Positions 1-5,077 are shown, numbered from the stretch's first letter. The stretch: 6,061 nt of DNA from G039029935 sp039029935 (GCA_039029935.1 JBCCFC010000864.1:1-6061), one strand, 5' to 3'. Notes: generated from the sequence alone by a model not told the origin. Program-made: numbers and translations.

Positions 1-167
1 ACTTCCTGCATCCAAGGCTGGATGTGGCGATGCACAGCAAGCTCCTTCTCCAGCTCTGTTCCCGTGAAGTTTTTGGCCGATTGACGCAACTGCCGCAGGG
101 TTAAGGAGTTATTACCATTGACAAGTTCAGATAAATCTCGTCGTGTAATTGTTTTAACAGCGGCCAA
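1..167 (-). CDS. Possible partial gene of unknown function, running off the left edge
   Basis: An open frame on the minus strand continues to base 1 without a stop. It lies in the -1 frame relative to the 90-residue gene and overlaps its last ~67 nt. The nearest in-frame stop upstream is at 179-177, and the first usable start after it is a TTG at 167-165. A later TTG near 90 is also possible; there is no in-frame ATG near the beginning. From the TTG at 167 it gives 55 residues before the edge. The end of the translation reads like real protein: an amphipathic, charged helical stretch (LRQLRQSAKNF, then TGTELEKEL, then VHRHIQPWMQE), with many G/C third positions. I do not recognise the family. 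It could be the third gene of the HEPN cassette, translationally coupled by overlap. It could also be the true continuation of the 90-residue protein after a -1 frameshift, or a chance open frame. The real start cannot be fixed here. Confidence 0.4.
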   Translation of the reverse strand, partial: MAAVKTITRRDLSELVNGNNSLTLRQLRQSAKNFTGTELEKELAVHRHIQPWMQE

Positions 168-373
168 ATTTCGTCCTCACGTTCAAGTATGGACATGTGT
201 TCAAAATCAGGATCGATTACTCGAATTCGGATAGAAAGAACATTAATCTCAGAAATGGTAATTTGACCGTTTGGATGTTTAGCCTTATAAGGCTGTAGTA
301 TGTGTAGAATGGTTTGAACTTGATTATCAAAAAGTTCTTTCAGTTCTTCTGTAGTCAATTCTTGAAATTTCAT
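101..373 (-). CDS. Small protein of unknown function (90 aa), partner of the HEPN gene; BolA-like topology suspected
   Basis: No family is recognised with confidence. The start is well supported: ATG at 373-371 is preceded by AGGAG (384-380) with a 6-nt spacer. The gene begins 16 nt after the HEPN stop, so the two are almost certainly co-transcribed. Reading secondary structure from the sequence gives an N-terminal helix (about 7-30), a strand around QITISEI (37-43), a strand LSIRIRVID (46-54), the turn PDF (55-57), a helix ILEREDEIWPLLKQL (62-76), and a final strand LNLSMVITP (82-90). The order helix, strand, strand, helix, strand and the terminal 'LS...TP' resemble BolA proteins, which have a KH-II-like fold. 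The conserved BolA RHR region reads ERED here, so the iron-sulfur-binding histidine is absent. This is a topology argument only; homology is unproven. No signal peptide or membrane segment is seen. The gene is visibly A+T-richer than trxB and asnS. It may be the regulator or antitoxin of the HEPN protein. Confidence 0.75.
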   Translation of the reverse strand: MKFQELTTEELKELFDNQVQTILHILQPYKAKHPNGQITISEINVLSIRIRVIDPDFEHMSILEREDEIWPLLKQLHDEIYLNLSMVITP

Positions 374-379
374 GTTACG

Positions 380-384
380 CTCCT
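380..384 (-). promoter_or_regulatory. Shine-Dalgarno site of the 90-aa gene
   Basis: AGGAG on the minus strand lies 6 nt before the ATG at 373. It is the strongest ribosome binding site in the cassette, clearly better than that of the HEPN gene upstream. This fits the small partner being made in excess over the HEPN protein, as in many toxin-antitoxin pairs. That stoichiometry is inference. Confidence 0.7.
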
Positions 385-389
385 AATTT

Positions 390-806
390 TTATAACCGTC
401 CATCAGCCCATTTAATGATTTCAGCGACTGAATCCAAAAATCTCTGTGCGTTCGAGGGAGCAATCGCTTTCGGCGAATATCGTAAATCTGTTGTCCATGA
501 ACTTACCTGAGTAAAGTGATAGATCATTTCTCGATGAATCGGTGTTGCTAAACCAAATTGATAAACATCTAATAGCCACTCAAACTGATGCGCTTGTTTG
601 CCTCGAAAATTTAGCAACATGTCCTCTTCGTTTGATTTTGGTGTTACTGACAGAATCAGTGCTTTGAGCATACACTCAACAGCATACCCTGCCAAATAGG
701 TTGATGCAGTTGTACGCTCTATTTTTAGTAACAGCTTTGCATCTTCATATCGCTCTTGTGCTGCTCGATAAAACACTCGTGCATTAGGAGATGATGGAAT
801 TGCCAT
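390..806 (-). CDS. HEPN-domain protein with RX4H motif (138 aa)
   Basis: This is a small, all-helical HEPN-type protein. The diagnostic first part reads AAQERYEDAKLLL (residues 15-27), followed by STYLAGYAVECMLKALIL (35-52), the helix pair typical of HEPN proteins of the nucleotidyltransferase-associated kind (PF05168-like). R68-GKQA-H73 forms the RX4H motif that is the catalytic signature of ribonuclease HEPN proteins. A further helix (NAQRFLDSVAEIIKWADG, 119-136) closes the fold. Length is normal for a stand-alone HEPN protein. No nucleotidyltransferase (MNT) gene is adjacent, although MNT is the usual partner; instead a 90-residue protein follows after 16 nt. Start: ATG at 806-804, with a modest AAGG 10 nt upstream (820-817). 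A perfect 13-bp inverted repeat sits in the leader and could be an operator. The HEPN assignment is strong. RNase or toxin activity is inferred from the motif; a non-catalytic, ligand-binding role remains possible. Confidence 0.88.
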   Translation of the reverse strand: MAIPSSPNARVFYRAAQERYEDAKLLLKIERTTASTYLAGYAVECMLKALILSVTPKSNEEDMLLNFRGKQAHQFEWLLDVYQFGLATPIHREMIYHFTQVSSWTTDLRYSPKAIAPSNAQRFLDSVAEIIKWADGRL

Positions 807-827
807 AATTTTAGTGCCTTATGAACT

Positions 828-864
828 GAGTATGTAGCATCTTTGTCTATAATGCTACATACTC
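828..864. promoter_or_regulatory. Perfect 13-bp inverted repeat upstream of the HEPN gene (operator or hairpin)
   Basis: GAGTATGTAGCAT (828-840) and its exact reverse complement (852-864) flank an 11-nt spacer. It lies in the 83-nt gap between the trxB stop and the HEPN start. On the minus strand no U-run follows the stem, so a rho-independent trxB terminator is unlikely. The spacer contains TATAGA on the minus strand (851-846), a weak -10-like hexamer with no convincing -35 (TTAAAT, 18 bp away, is poor). A repressor-binding operator covering the promoter of the HEPN cassette is the favoured reading; an RNA hairpin that separates trxB from the cassette is the alternative. Confidence 0.6.
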
Positions 865-889
865 TGCTTATTTAACCCTCAACCCATCC

Positions 890-2044
890 CTACGCCATCA
901 CCAACTCCCGCGCCTCAATCTCATTCACAATAACTCGGTTAATCCCATTGCGTGGCTGCATAAACTCACGTGGGTCATCAAAGCCCGGATACCCATGCGC
1001 TTCTAAATCGGCGATAAACTTTTCACTTTGCATGGCAGCGGAACAGCCTTGGCCGACGCTGGTTGCGACTTGCTTGAACACCTTGTCCATAATCTCGCCA
1101 CCTGCAAAGATGCCAGGGATATTGGTGCGGTTCTTGCGGTCGGTAATCAGATGACCATCCTCATCCATCTCCAGTTTGCCGTCAAAGAGTTCGTTGTTGG
1201 GGAGGTGGCCGATAAAGACAAAGACGCCATCTGTTTCCAGCGAACCCTCTTCGCCTGTTACAGTATTCTTGGTTTTGATTCCTGTTACTATGCCATCATC
1301 GTTGCCCTCAACTTCTGTGACGACCGTGTTCCAGACAAACTCGATTTTGTCATGATTGAAGGCGCGCTCCTGCAAAATTTTGCTGGCTCGCAATTCATCG
1401 CGGCGGTGGACAATGCGTACTTTGGAAGCAAATTTGGTCAGGAACAGCCCTTCTTCGACGGCACTGTCACCACCACCAATCACGAGGACATCCTTGCCTC
1501 GGAAGAAGAAGCCATCACACGTGGCACAGTAGCTAACGCCCTTGCCCATCATCTCTTTTTCGCCAGGCACTTCCATGTAACGCGGGCGTGCGCCTGTGCA
1601 GAGAATGATCGATTTGGTGTAATGTTCTTCGCCATTTTGGGTACGCACAATAAATGGATGCTGGTCGGTGACGATTTCGGTTACATAATCGTACTCGACC
1701 CGTGTGCCAAACTTTTCCGCCTGCTCCTTCATCTTTTCCACCAACTCAGGCCCGCTCAAGCCCTCGGGAAAGCCTGGATAGTTTTCCACTTCATAGGTGA
1801 TGCTGACCTGTCCACCATAATCGTTGCCTGTTAGCAGTAGCGGTTCCATGTTGGCGCGCGCGGTGTATAGCCCAGCCGTAAAGCCTGCTGGACCGCTGCC
1901 AACCACGATGACATTTTCGACTTTATGCGCTGGTCCTGTGCCATTCATAGATGCACCATTCATAGATGCACCATTCATAGACGCCCCGTTCATGGATGCG
2001 CCGTTATTTGAGACTGGTATCCCTGAATTTGTTGATTCTGACAT
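890..2044 (-). CDS. trxB: Thioredoxin reductase (NADPH), with N- and C-terminal extensions
   Basis: This is an FAD-dependent enzyme that passes electrons from NADPH to thioredoxin in the cytoplasm. Numbering uses the ATG at 2044 (384 aa). The FAD-binding GSGPAG is at 49-54, the redox-active disulfide CATC at 173-176 (C173, C176), the NADPH-binding GGGDSA at 190-195 with HRRDELRA at 213-220, and the second FAD motif near 313-320. That last motif reads AGGEIMD, with Glu where AAGD is usual. I chose the ATG at 2044 because GAGGA (2056-2052) lies 7 nt upstream. In-frame TTG at 2077 and ATG at 2065 would add 11 or 7 residues but would start inside a dyad. The conserved core runs from about 42 to 350. 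In front is a low-complexity Asn/Gly/Ser/Met leader of four NGASM repeats, and behind is a 34-residue tail; both exceed the usual ~310-320 residues. It stands between asnS and the HEPN cassette, probably with its own promoter. The family assignment is certain; the electron donor and exact thioredoxin partner are not tested. Confidence 0.96.
   Translation of the reverse strand: MSESTNSGIPVSNNGASMNGASMNGASMNGASMNGTGPAHKVENVIVVGSGPAGFTAGLYTARANMEPLLLTGNDYGGQVSITYEVENYPGFPEGLSGPELVEKMKEQAEKFGTRVEYDYVTEIVTDQHPFIVRTQNGEEHYTKSIILCTGARPRYMEVPGEKEMMGKGVSYCATCDGFFFRGKDVLVIGGGDSAVEEGLFLTKFASKVRIVHRRDELRASKILQERAFNHDKIEFVWNTVVTEVEGNDDGIVTGIKTKNTVTGEEGSLETDGVFVFIGHLPNNELFDGKLEMDEDGHLITDRKNRTNIPGIFAGGEIMDKVFKQVATSVGQGCSAAMQSEKFIADLEAHGYPGFDDPREFMQPRNGINRVIVNEIEARELVMA
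1941..2005. repeat. 15-bp tandem repeat coding for NGASM units in the TrxB N-terminus
   Basis: There are four 15-bp units (1941-1955, 1956-1970, 1971-1985, 1986-2000) plus a 5-nt partial unit. The first two are identical (CCATTCATAGATGCA on the plus strand). The third differs at two positions and the fourth at a few more, so the copies next to the catalytic domain look youngest. The unit length is a multiple of three, so copy number can change without frameshift. It lengthens a flexible leader ahead of the FAD domain. Confidence 0.9.
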
Positions 2045-2051
2045 GATTCTA

Positions 2052-2056
2052 TCCTC
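2052..2056 (-). promoter_or_regulatory. Shine-Dalgarno site that fixes the trxB start
   Basis: GAGGA on the minus strand lies 7 nt before the ATG at 2044. Neither alternative in-frame start (ATG 2065, TTG 2077) has a comparable purine stretch at the right distance, so the shorter 384-residue protein is preferred. Confidence 0.7.
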
Positions 2057-2065
2057 TATAGACAT

Positions 2066-2098
2066 AAATTGGTCCAATCATACCGATTGAACCAATTT
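2066..2098. promoter_or_regulatory. 14-bp dyad in the trxB leader, with a possible -10 box in its centre
   Basis: The arms 2066-2079 and 2085-2098 are inverted repeats matching at 13 of 14 positions around a 5-bp spacer. In minus-strand RNA the one mismatch becomes a U-G pair, so the hairpin is fully paired. Each arm is itself nearly palindromic: ATTGGTCCAAT at 2068-2078 and ATTGAACCAAT at 2086-2096, with centres 18 bp apart. This looks like two binding sites for a dimeric regulator. TATGAT (minus strand, 2082-2077) is one base from the -10 consensus, and transcription from it would leave a ~26-nt leader. The -35 (TTATTA at 17 bp) is poor. An operator overlapping the trxB promoter is the favoured reading; an RNA hairpin is the alternative. 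Confidence 0.5.
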
Positions 2099-2146
2099 TT
2101 AATAACAGTAATTGATTGTGTTTTTATGATGAACCTGACAAAGGGT

Positions 2147-2167
2147 TAATGACCGTGATAGTCATTA
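2147..2167. other. Short inverted repeat in the asnS-trxB gap
   Basis: TAATGAC (2147-2153) and GTCATTA (2161-2167) are perfect 7-bp arms around a 7-nt spacer, about 100 nt upstream of the trxB start. It could be an additional regulator site. The short arms make chance occurrence possible. No U-run follows on the minus strand, so it is not a convincing terminator for asnS. The rest of the 251-nt gap shows no gene. Confidence 0.3.
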
Positions 2168-2240
2168 CACTGCATTTGTGATGCAAACACAACGAAAACA
2201 ATCCTCAAATGCGACGCAAACAACCTGAACTCGATACACC

Positions 2241-2301
2241 GATTACCGACTCACGAACTACTGATTCACCGACTACCGACGTACTGATTACCAACTCACG
2301 G
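2241..2301. repeat. Three degenerate ~22-bp repeats just downstream of asnS
   Basis: Units begin at 2241, 2263 and 2286, each with GATT(A/C)... followed by CCGACT- or CCAACT-like blocks. Units 1 and 3 share GATTACC(G/A)ACTCACG (14 of 15 positions). Unit 2 is a variant with an inserted base. On the minus strand this reads as alternating GTCGGT, GTAATC and GTAGT blocks. The third unit overlaps the last two codons and the stop of asnS. The array has no long open frame of its own and no clear stem-loop. It appears to be a decayed simple repeat. Confidence 0.7.
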
Positions 2302-3639
2302 TCGCATATTCGTCAATGTTCGTGGGAAGGAGATGGTGTTGCGGATATGCCCCAGTCCACAAATCCATGCCACCGCCCGTTCGACGCCCAACCCAAAGCC
2401 GCTGTGAACGACTGACCCGTATTTGCGCAGGTCAACATACCATTCATAGACATCTTGTGGCAGTTCGTGTCGGTCAATGGCGGCTATCAGTTTCTCTGGG
2501 TCGCTCATGCGTTCACTGCCACCGATGATTTCGCCGTAGCCTTCTGGTGCAAGCAGGTCAACGCTGCGACAGACTTCTGGGCGTTCTGGGTCTGGCTCCA
2601 TATAAAAGGCTTTGATTTCAGTTGGGTAGTGATGCACAAAGACAGGCTTATCAAATTGTGCCGCCAAGTACGTCTCGTGCGGGCTACCAAAATCGTCCCC
2701 CCATTCGATGGCTGGCACTTGGTCTTCATAGCCCGGCACAAGCAAACCGTTGGCCGCCGCCTCATTGATCATTTTTACGGCCTCATCATAATGAATGCGT
2801 GGGAATGGTGGTGCAACATTTTCAAGCTGCGTCAGGTCCCGTTCAAGAATTGCCAATTCTGGTGCGCAATCCCGCAGACAGCGTTGCACGATATAGCTGA
2901 TAAATTGCTCTTCGATTTCCATCAACTCTTCAAGTGTACAGAAAGCGACCTCTGGTTCAACCATCCAGAATTCCTGCAAGTGCCGACGGGTTTTGCTCTT
3001 TTCGGCGCGGAAAGTGGGACCAAAGCAATAGACTTTGCCAAAGGCGAAAATATTGGCCTCATTATAAAGCTGGCCCGTTTGGGCTAAATACGCTGGATCG
3101 CCATGATAGTCGATTTCAAAGAGCGTGGTTGTGCCCTCTGCGGCAGCAGGTGTCAGAATTGGCGTGTCGATGTTGATGAAGCCATTGTCATCCAGCCATT
3201 CGCGGATCGCCTGAATAATCACAGCACGGATGCGCAGCGATGCCCACTCGCGTGAGGAGCGAATCCACAGATGTCGATTTTGCATCAAGAATTCCGTGCC
3301 ATGATCCTTGGGTGAAATAGGATAGGCATCGGAGACTTGGTGAATGGTCAGCTGTGTCACATCAATCTCATAGCCACCGGGAACACCAGGCGCACGTTCA
3401 TCGGCCTTGACTGTGCCTGTGACTTCGAGGCTGCTCTCTTGTGTAAGCGTTTTTGCTTCTGCGAAGTCCTCGGCACTCACATTCCCTTTGAAGACGACTG
3501 CCTGACAGATGCCGCTGCCATCACGCATCTGAATAAATTGAAGCCTGCCTTTGCCTGTCTTTTGATAGACCCATCCACGAACAGTCACTTCTTGACCGAC
3601 ATGTTGATCAAAATTTCGAATCGCTACGATTTGTGTCAT
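2296..3639 (-). CDS. asnS: Asparagine--tRNA ligase
   Basis: This class IIb aminoacyl-tRNA synthetase charges tRNA-Asn with asparagine using ATP, in the cytoplasm. It has 447 aa, close to the ~430-470 usual for bacterial AsnRS. An OB-fold anticodon-binding domain covers about 18-100 (VTVRGWVYQKTGKGRLQFIQ onwards). Motif 1 lies around 135-165. Motif 2 is FRAEKSKTRRHLQEF (210-224) and continues as WMVEPEVAF, typical of AsnRS rather than AspRS. The PVFVHHYPTEIKAFYM block (332-347) and LAPEGYGEIIGGSER (363-377) line the amino-acid and ATP site. Motif 3 is GFGLGVERAVAWICGL (414-429), followed by the C-terminal ISFPRT. The start ATG at 3639 has AGGAG 11 nt upstream (3655-3651), slightly long spacing. 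The gene is complete. It follows the SR-like gene with a 159-nt gap and probably has its own promoter. Presence of AsnRS suggests direct charging of Asn; whether the organism also uses the GatCAB route cannot be seen. Confidence 0.97.
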   Translation of the reverse strand: MTQIVAIRNFDQHVGQEVTVRGWVYQKTGKGRLQFIQMRDGSGICQAVVFKGNVSAEDFAEAKTLTQESSLEVTGTVKADERAPGVPGGYEIDVTQLTIHQVSDAYPISPKDHGTEFLMQNRHLWIRSSREWASLRIRAVIIQAIREWLDDNGFINIDTPILTPAAAEGTTTLFEIDYHGDPAYLAQTGQLYNEANIFAFGKVYCFGPTFRAEKSKTRRHLQEFWMVEPEVAFCTLEELMEIEEQFISYIVQRCLRDCAPELAILERDLTQLENVAPPFPRIHYDEAVKMINEAAANGLLVPGYEDQVPAIEWGDDFGSPHETYLAAQFDKPVFVHHYPTEIKAFYMEPDPERPEVCRSVDLLAPEGYGEIIGGSERMSDPEKLIAAIDRHELPQDVYEWYVDLRKYGSVVHSGFGLGVERAVAWICGLGHIRNTISFPRTLTNMRP

Positions 3640-3701
3640 ATACTATTTCGCTCCTATAAGGCCACTTCACAGAATAAAATATCAAGCCTACTTCCCCGAA
3701 T

Positions 3702-3716
3702 GGGTATTAAATACCC
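3702..3716. promoter_or_regulatory. Perfect 15-bp palindrome in the asnS upstream region
   Basis: GGGTATTAAATACCC has 7-bp arms and a single central base, and lies 63 nt upstream of the asnS start. With so little loop it is more likely a protein-binding site than an RNA hairpin. No T-box features and no convincing -35/-10 pair were recognised in this 159-nt gap. TTGATA (minus strand, near 3684) is a possible -35 but has no good -10 at the correct spacing. The leader just before asnS (CTTATAGGAG) resembles that of the LysM gene (CTTATAGGGA). Confidence 0.45.
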
Positions 3717-3798
3717 TGACACGACTCATATCGCTCACCCCTTCCTAGAAGTGTTCACAGGGCATTATTTCTGCGGATTAGCCTAACTATGAGGGTTA

Positions 3799-5055
3799 CT
3801 ATCCCTCTGTTTCACCAAATGATTCAATAAACGATTGCTCCAAAAATTCGTCTAATGTTTCGCTTATTTTCGGGTCGTCTATCGTGTTTTCGCCAGTGTC
3901 AATCATCGTGTTCTCACCCCCAACAATCTCCAAGTCAGGTGTAGGTGCACTGGCATCTGTCATGTTGTCATCAACTGTTTCTTCCCATGTACCGCCAAAG
4001 GCTTTTTCAAACGCATCGTCAAGCGTGTTTTCAAACTCATCGCCAAAAATGCTGTCAAGGTTAATATCAATATCAATAGTGTCATCCCCGTGCAAAACAT
4101 TGGGTAGCGTCTCCGTTTTGCGGTCCGCTGGCTGACGCTCCTCTCGACGCATCGCCCTTCGCTCTCTGCGTGACAGGGTACTGCCTGATTGGGTGCTGCG
4201 CAGTGATGGCTCGTTGCGTTCAGGTTTACGTCGGGCAGACCTATGCCTACTGACATTCTCCCTCTCGTTATCGTCCCAATTAGGTTCATCCCAATTGGTG
4301 TCGGCCCACAAACCCGTGGTGGCATTCTCGCCATTCTCCTCGCCATCTTCTTTGGACAAGTCAACGCCACCCAGCTTAATTTCGCCCTCCTCAGCAGGGA
4401 CTTCACCACCATATAATGGTGAGAGGTCAATCTGATAGTCCTCTAAACGCCGAGAGACATTGGCAAAATGATCCGAACGGAATTCGTAATGTTCACGATG
4501 TTCAGCACTATGATTGACATGCGTATAAATGAATACCTCTTTGGGCGGTACATACTCATCGTTGATTGCCTTTAAAATCGAAACCCCAGTGTTAACCGTT
4601 TCTGGCTCACCATAGTGGTCATCATATCTATCTTTTGAACGCGAGCGTCGTCGTCTTCGTTTCTCCCGTGCGCGCTCAACACCATCTCTATCTCTGGATG
4701 CATCTCTCCGGCGACGTCGTGCGCGCTCTTTGATACGCCCATTTGAACTCTCAGCGGAACCATTCTCCCTAGACGGCTCTTCTTGGCGTGATCGAGTGCT
4801 ACGCTCCGAGCGGCCTCCTGAACTGCGAGAAGGTGAAGATTCACTCGAATTTTTCTTTTTGCGGCGAAAATAGCGACGACGGCTATTTCGTTGTTGCTCG
4901 CTGGAACTGCTGTTGCCTGAACCGCTACTAGAACGGCTTCTGCGACTAGAACCACCTCTGGCTCCACTACTGGACTTGCTAGACGATTTCCGGGAAGCAC
5001 TATTTCGAGATGCTCTTCGTCGAGATGCTCGGCTTGTATTTTGTTCGTTTGCCAT
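3799..5055 (-). CDS. SR-like charge-patterned protein of unknown function (418 aa)
   Basis: No named family is recognised. Residues 1-150 are highly basic and low in complexity. Ser plus Arg make up about 60% of the first 60 residues, with many SR/RS dipeptides, basic clusters RRKKK (64-68) and RARRRRR (111-117), and RRRRRSRSKDR (133-143). A short ordered-looking core follows at about 153-215: TGVSILKAINDEYVPPKEVF, then IYTHV, HREHYEFRSDHF and RRLEDYQIDLSPL. Then come an acidic stretch (218-264), a second basic stretch (265-313, with RRERRAMRREER), and an acidic C-terminus (322-418) containing probable amphipathic helices such as DSIFGDEF and DDAFEKAF. There is no signal peptide or membrane segment, and no RRM. 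The basic segments could bind nucleic acid or membranes; this is inference. ATG 5055 is the first start after an upstream stop. Its ribosome binding site is weak, so translation may be coupled to the LysM-LTD gene, whose stop is 22 nt upstream. Eukaryotic origin is unlikely because the gene is intronless and sits within a bacterial gene string. Confidence 0.85.
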   Translation of the reverse strand: MANEQNTSRASRRRASRNSASRKSSSKSSSGARGGSSRRSRSSSGSGNSSSSEQQRNSRRRYFRRKKKNSSESSPSRSSGGRSERSTRSRQEEPSRENGSAESSNGRIKERARRRRRDASRDRDGVERAREKRRRRRSRSKDRYDDHYGEPETVNTGVSILKAINDEYVPPKEVFIYTHVNHSAEHREHYEFRSDHFANVSRRLEDYQIDLSPLYGGEVPAEEGEIKLGGVDLSKEDGEENGENATTGLWADTNWDEPNWDDNERENVSRHRSARRKPERNEPSLRSTQSGSTLSRRERRAMRREERQPADRKTETLPNVLHGDDTIDIDINLDSIFGDEFENTLDDAFEKAFGGTWEETVDDNMTDASAPTPDLEIVGGENTMIDTGENTIDDPKISETLDEFLEQSFIESFGETEG

Positions 5056-5077
5056 ATTGTTTTGGTAAAATACCTAT

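Noticed and set aside
281..294. Perfect 14-bp palindrome AGCCTTATAAGGCT inside the 90-aa gene
   Set aside because: It codes for ordinary residues in the helix (QPYKA region), and short palindromes of this size can occur by chance; no regulatory context.
828..864. Mobile-element end or attachment site at the border of trxB and the HEPN cassette
   Set aside because: No transposase, no matching second copy at the other visible side and no target duplication. The inverted repeat is a single local dyad.
1028..1834. 268-codon plus-strand open frame opposite trxB
   Set aside because: It lies wholly antisense to a trxB frame with all expected motifs. The translation has no recognisable domain and no good ribosome binding site; it is a shadow of codon bias.
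2044..2077. Longer trxB starting at TTG 2077 or ATG 2065
   Set aside because: Neither start has a well-spaced ribosome binding site, and the TTG lies inside the dyad. The ATG at 2044 has GAGGA at 7 nt.
2085..2101. Plus-strand terminator formed by the trxB dyad followed by TTTTT
   Set aside because: There is no plus-strand gene to terminate, and on that strand the stem has a mismatch. The minus-strand operator or hairpin reading fits better.
2455..3087. 210-codon plus-strand open frame opposite asnS
   Set aside because: Antisense to the catalytic core of AsnRS, which is unambiguous. The translated protein is rich in Trp, Phe and Cys, as expected for a shadow frame.
3337..3786. 149-codon plus-strand open frame opposite the asnS start and its upstream gap
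   Set aside because: It extends into the intergenic region but shows no domain and no supported start; most of it is antisense to the OB-fold coding region.
3640..3798. T-box riboswitch ahead of asnS
   Set aside because: No recognisable T-box conserved sequence or terminator/antiterminator pair; the gap is short for a full T-box.
3791..3807. GAGGG...CCCTC hairpin over the stop of the SR-like gene, as a terminator
   Set aside because: Only 5-bp arms and no U-run on the minus strand; it overlaps coding bases. Not enough to call a terminator.
3960..5000. Two alternative minus-strand frames (142 and 156 codons) inside the SR-like gene
   Set aside because: They are frame-shifted shadows of a low-complexity gene. 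The chosen frame has the compositional domains, the ordered core and consistent operon spacing.
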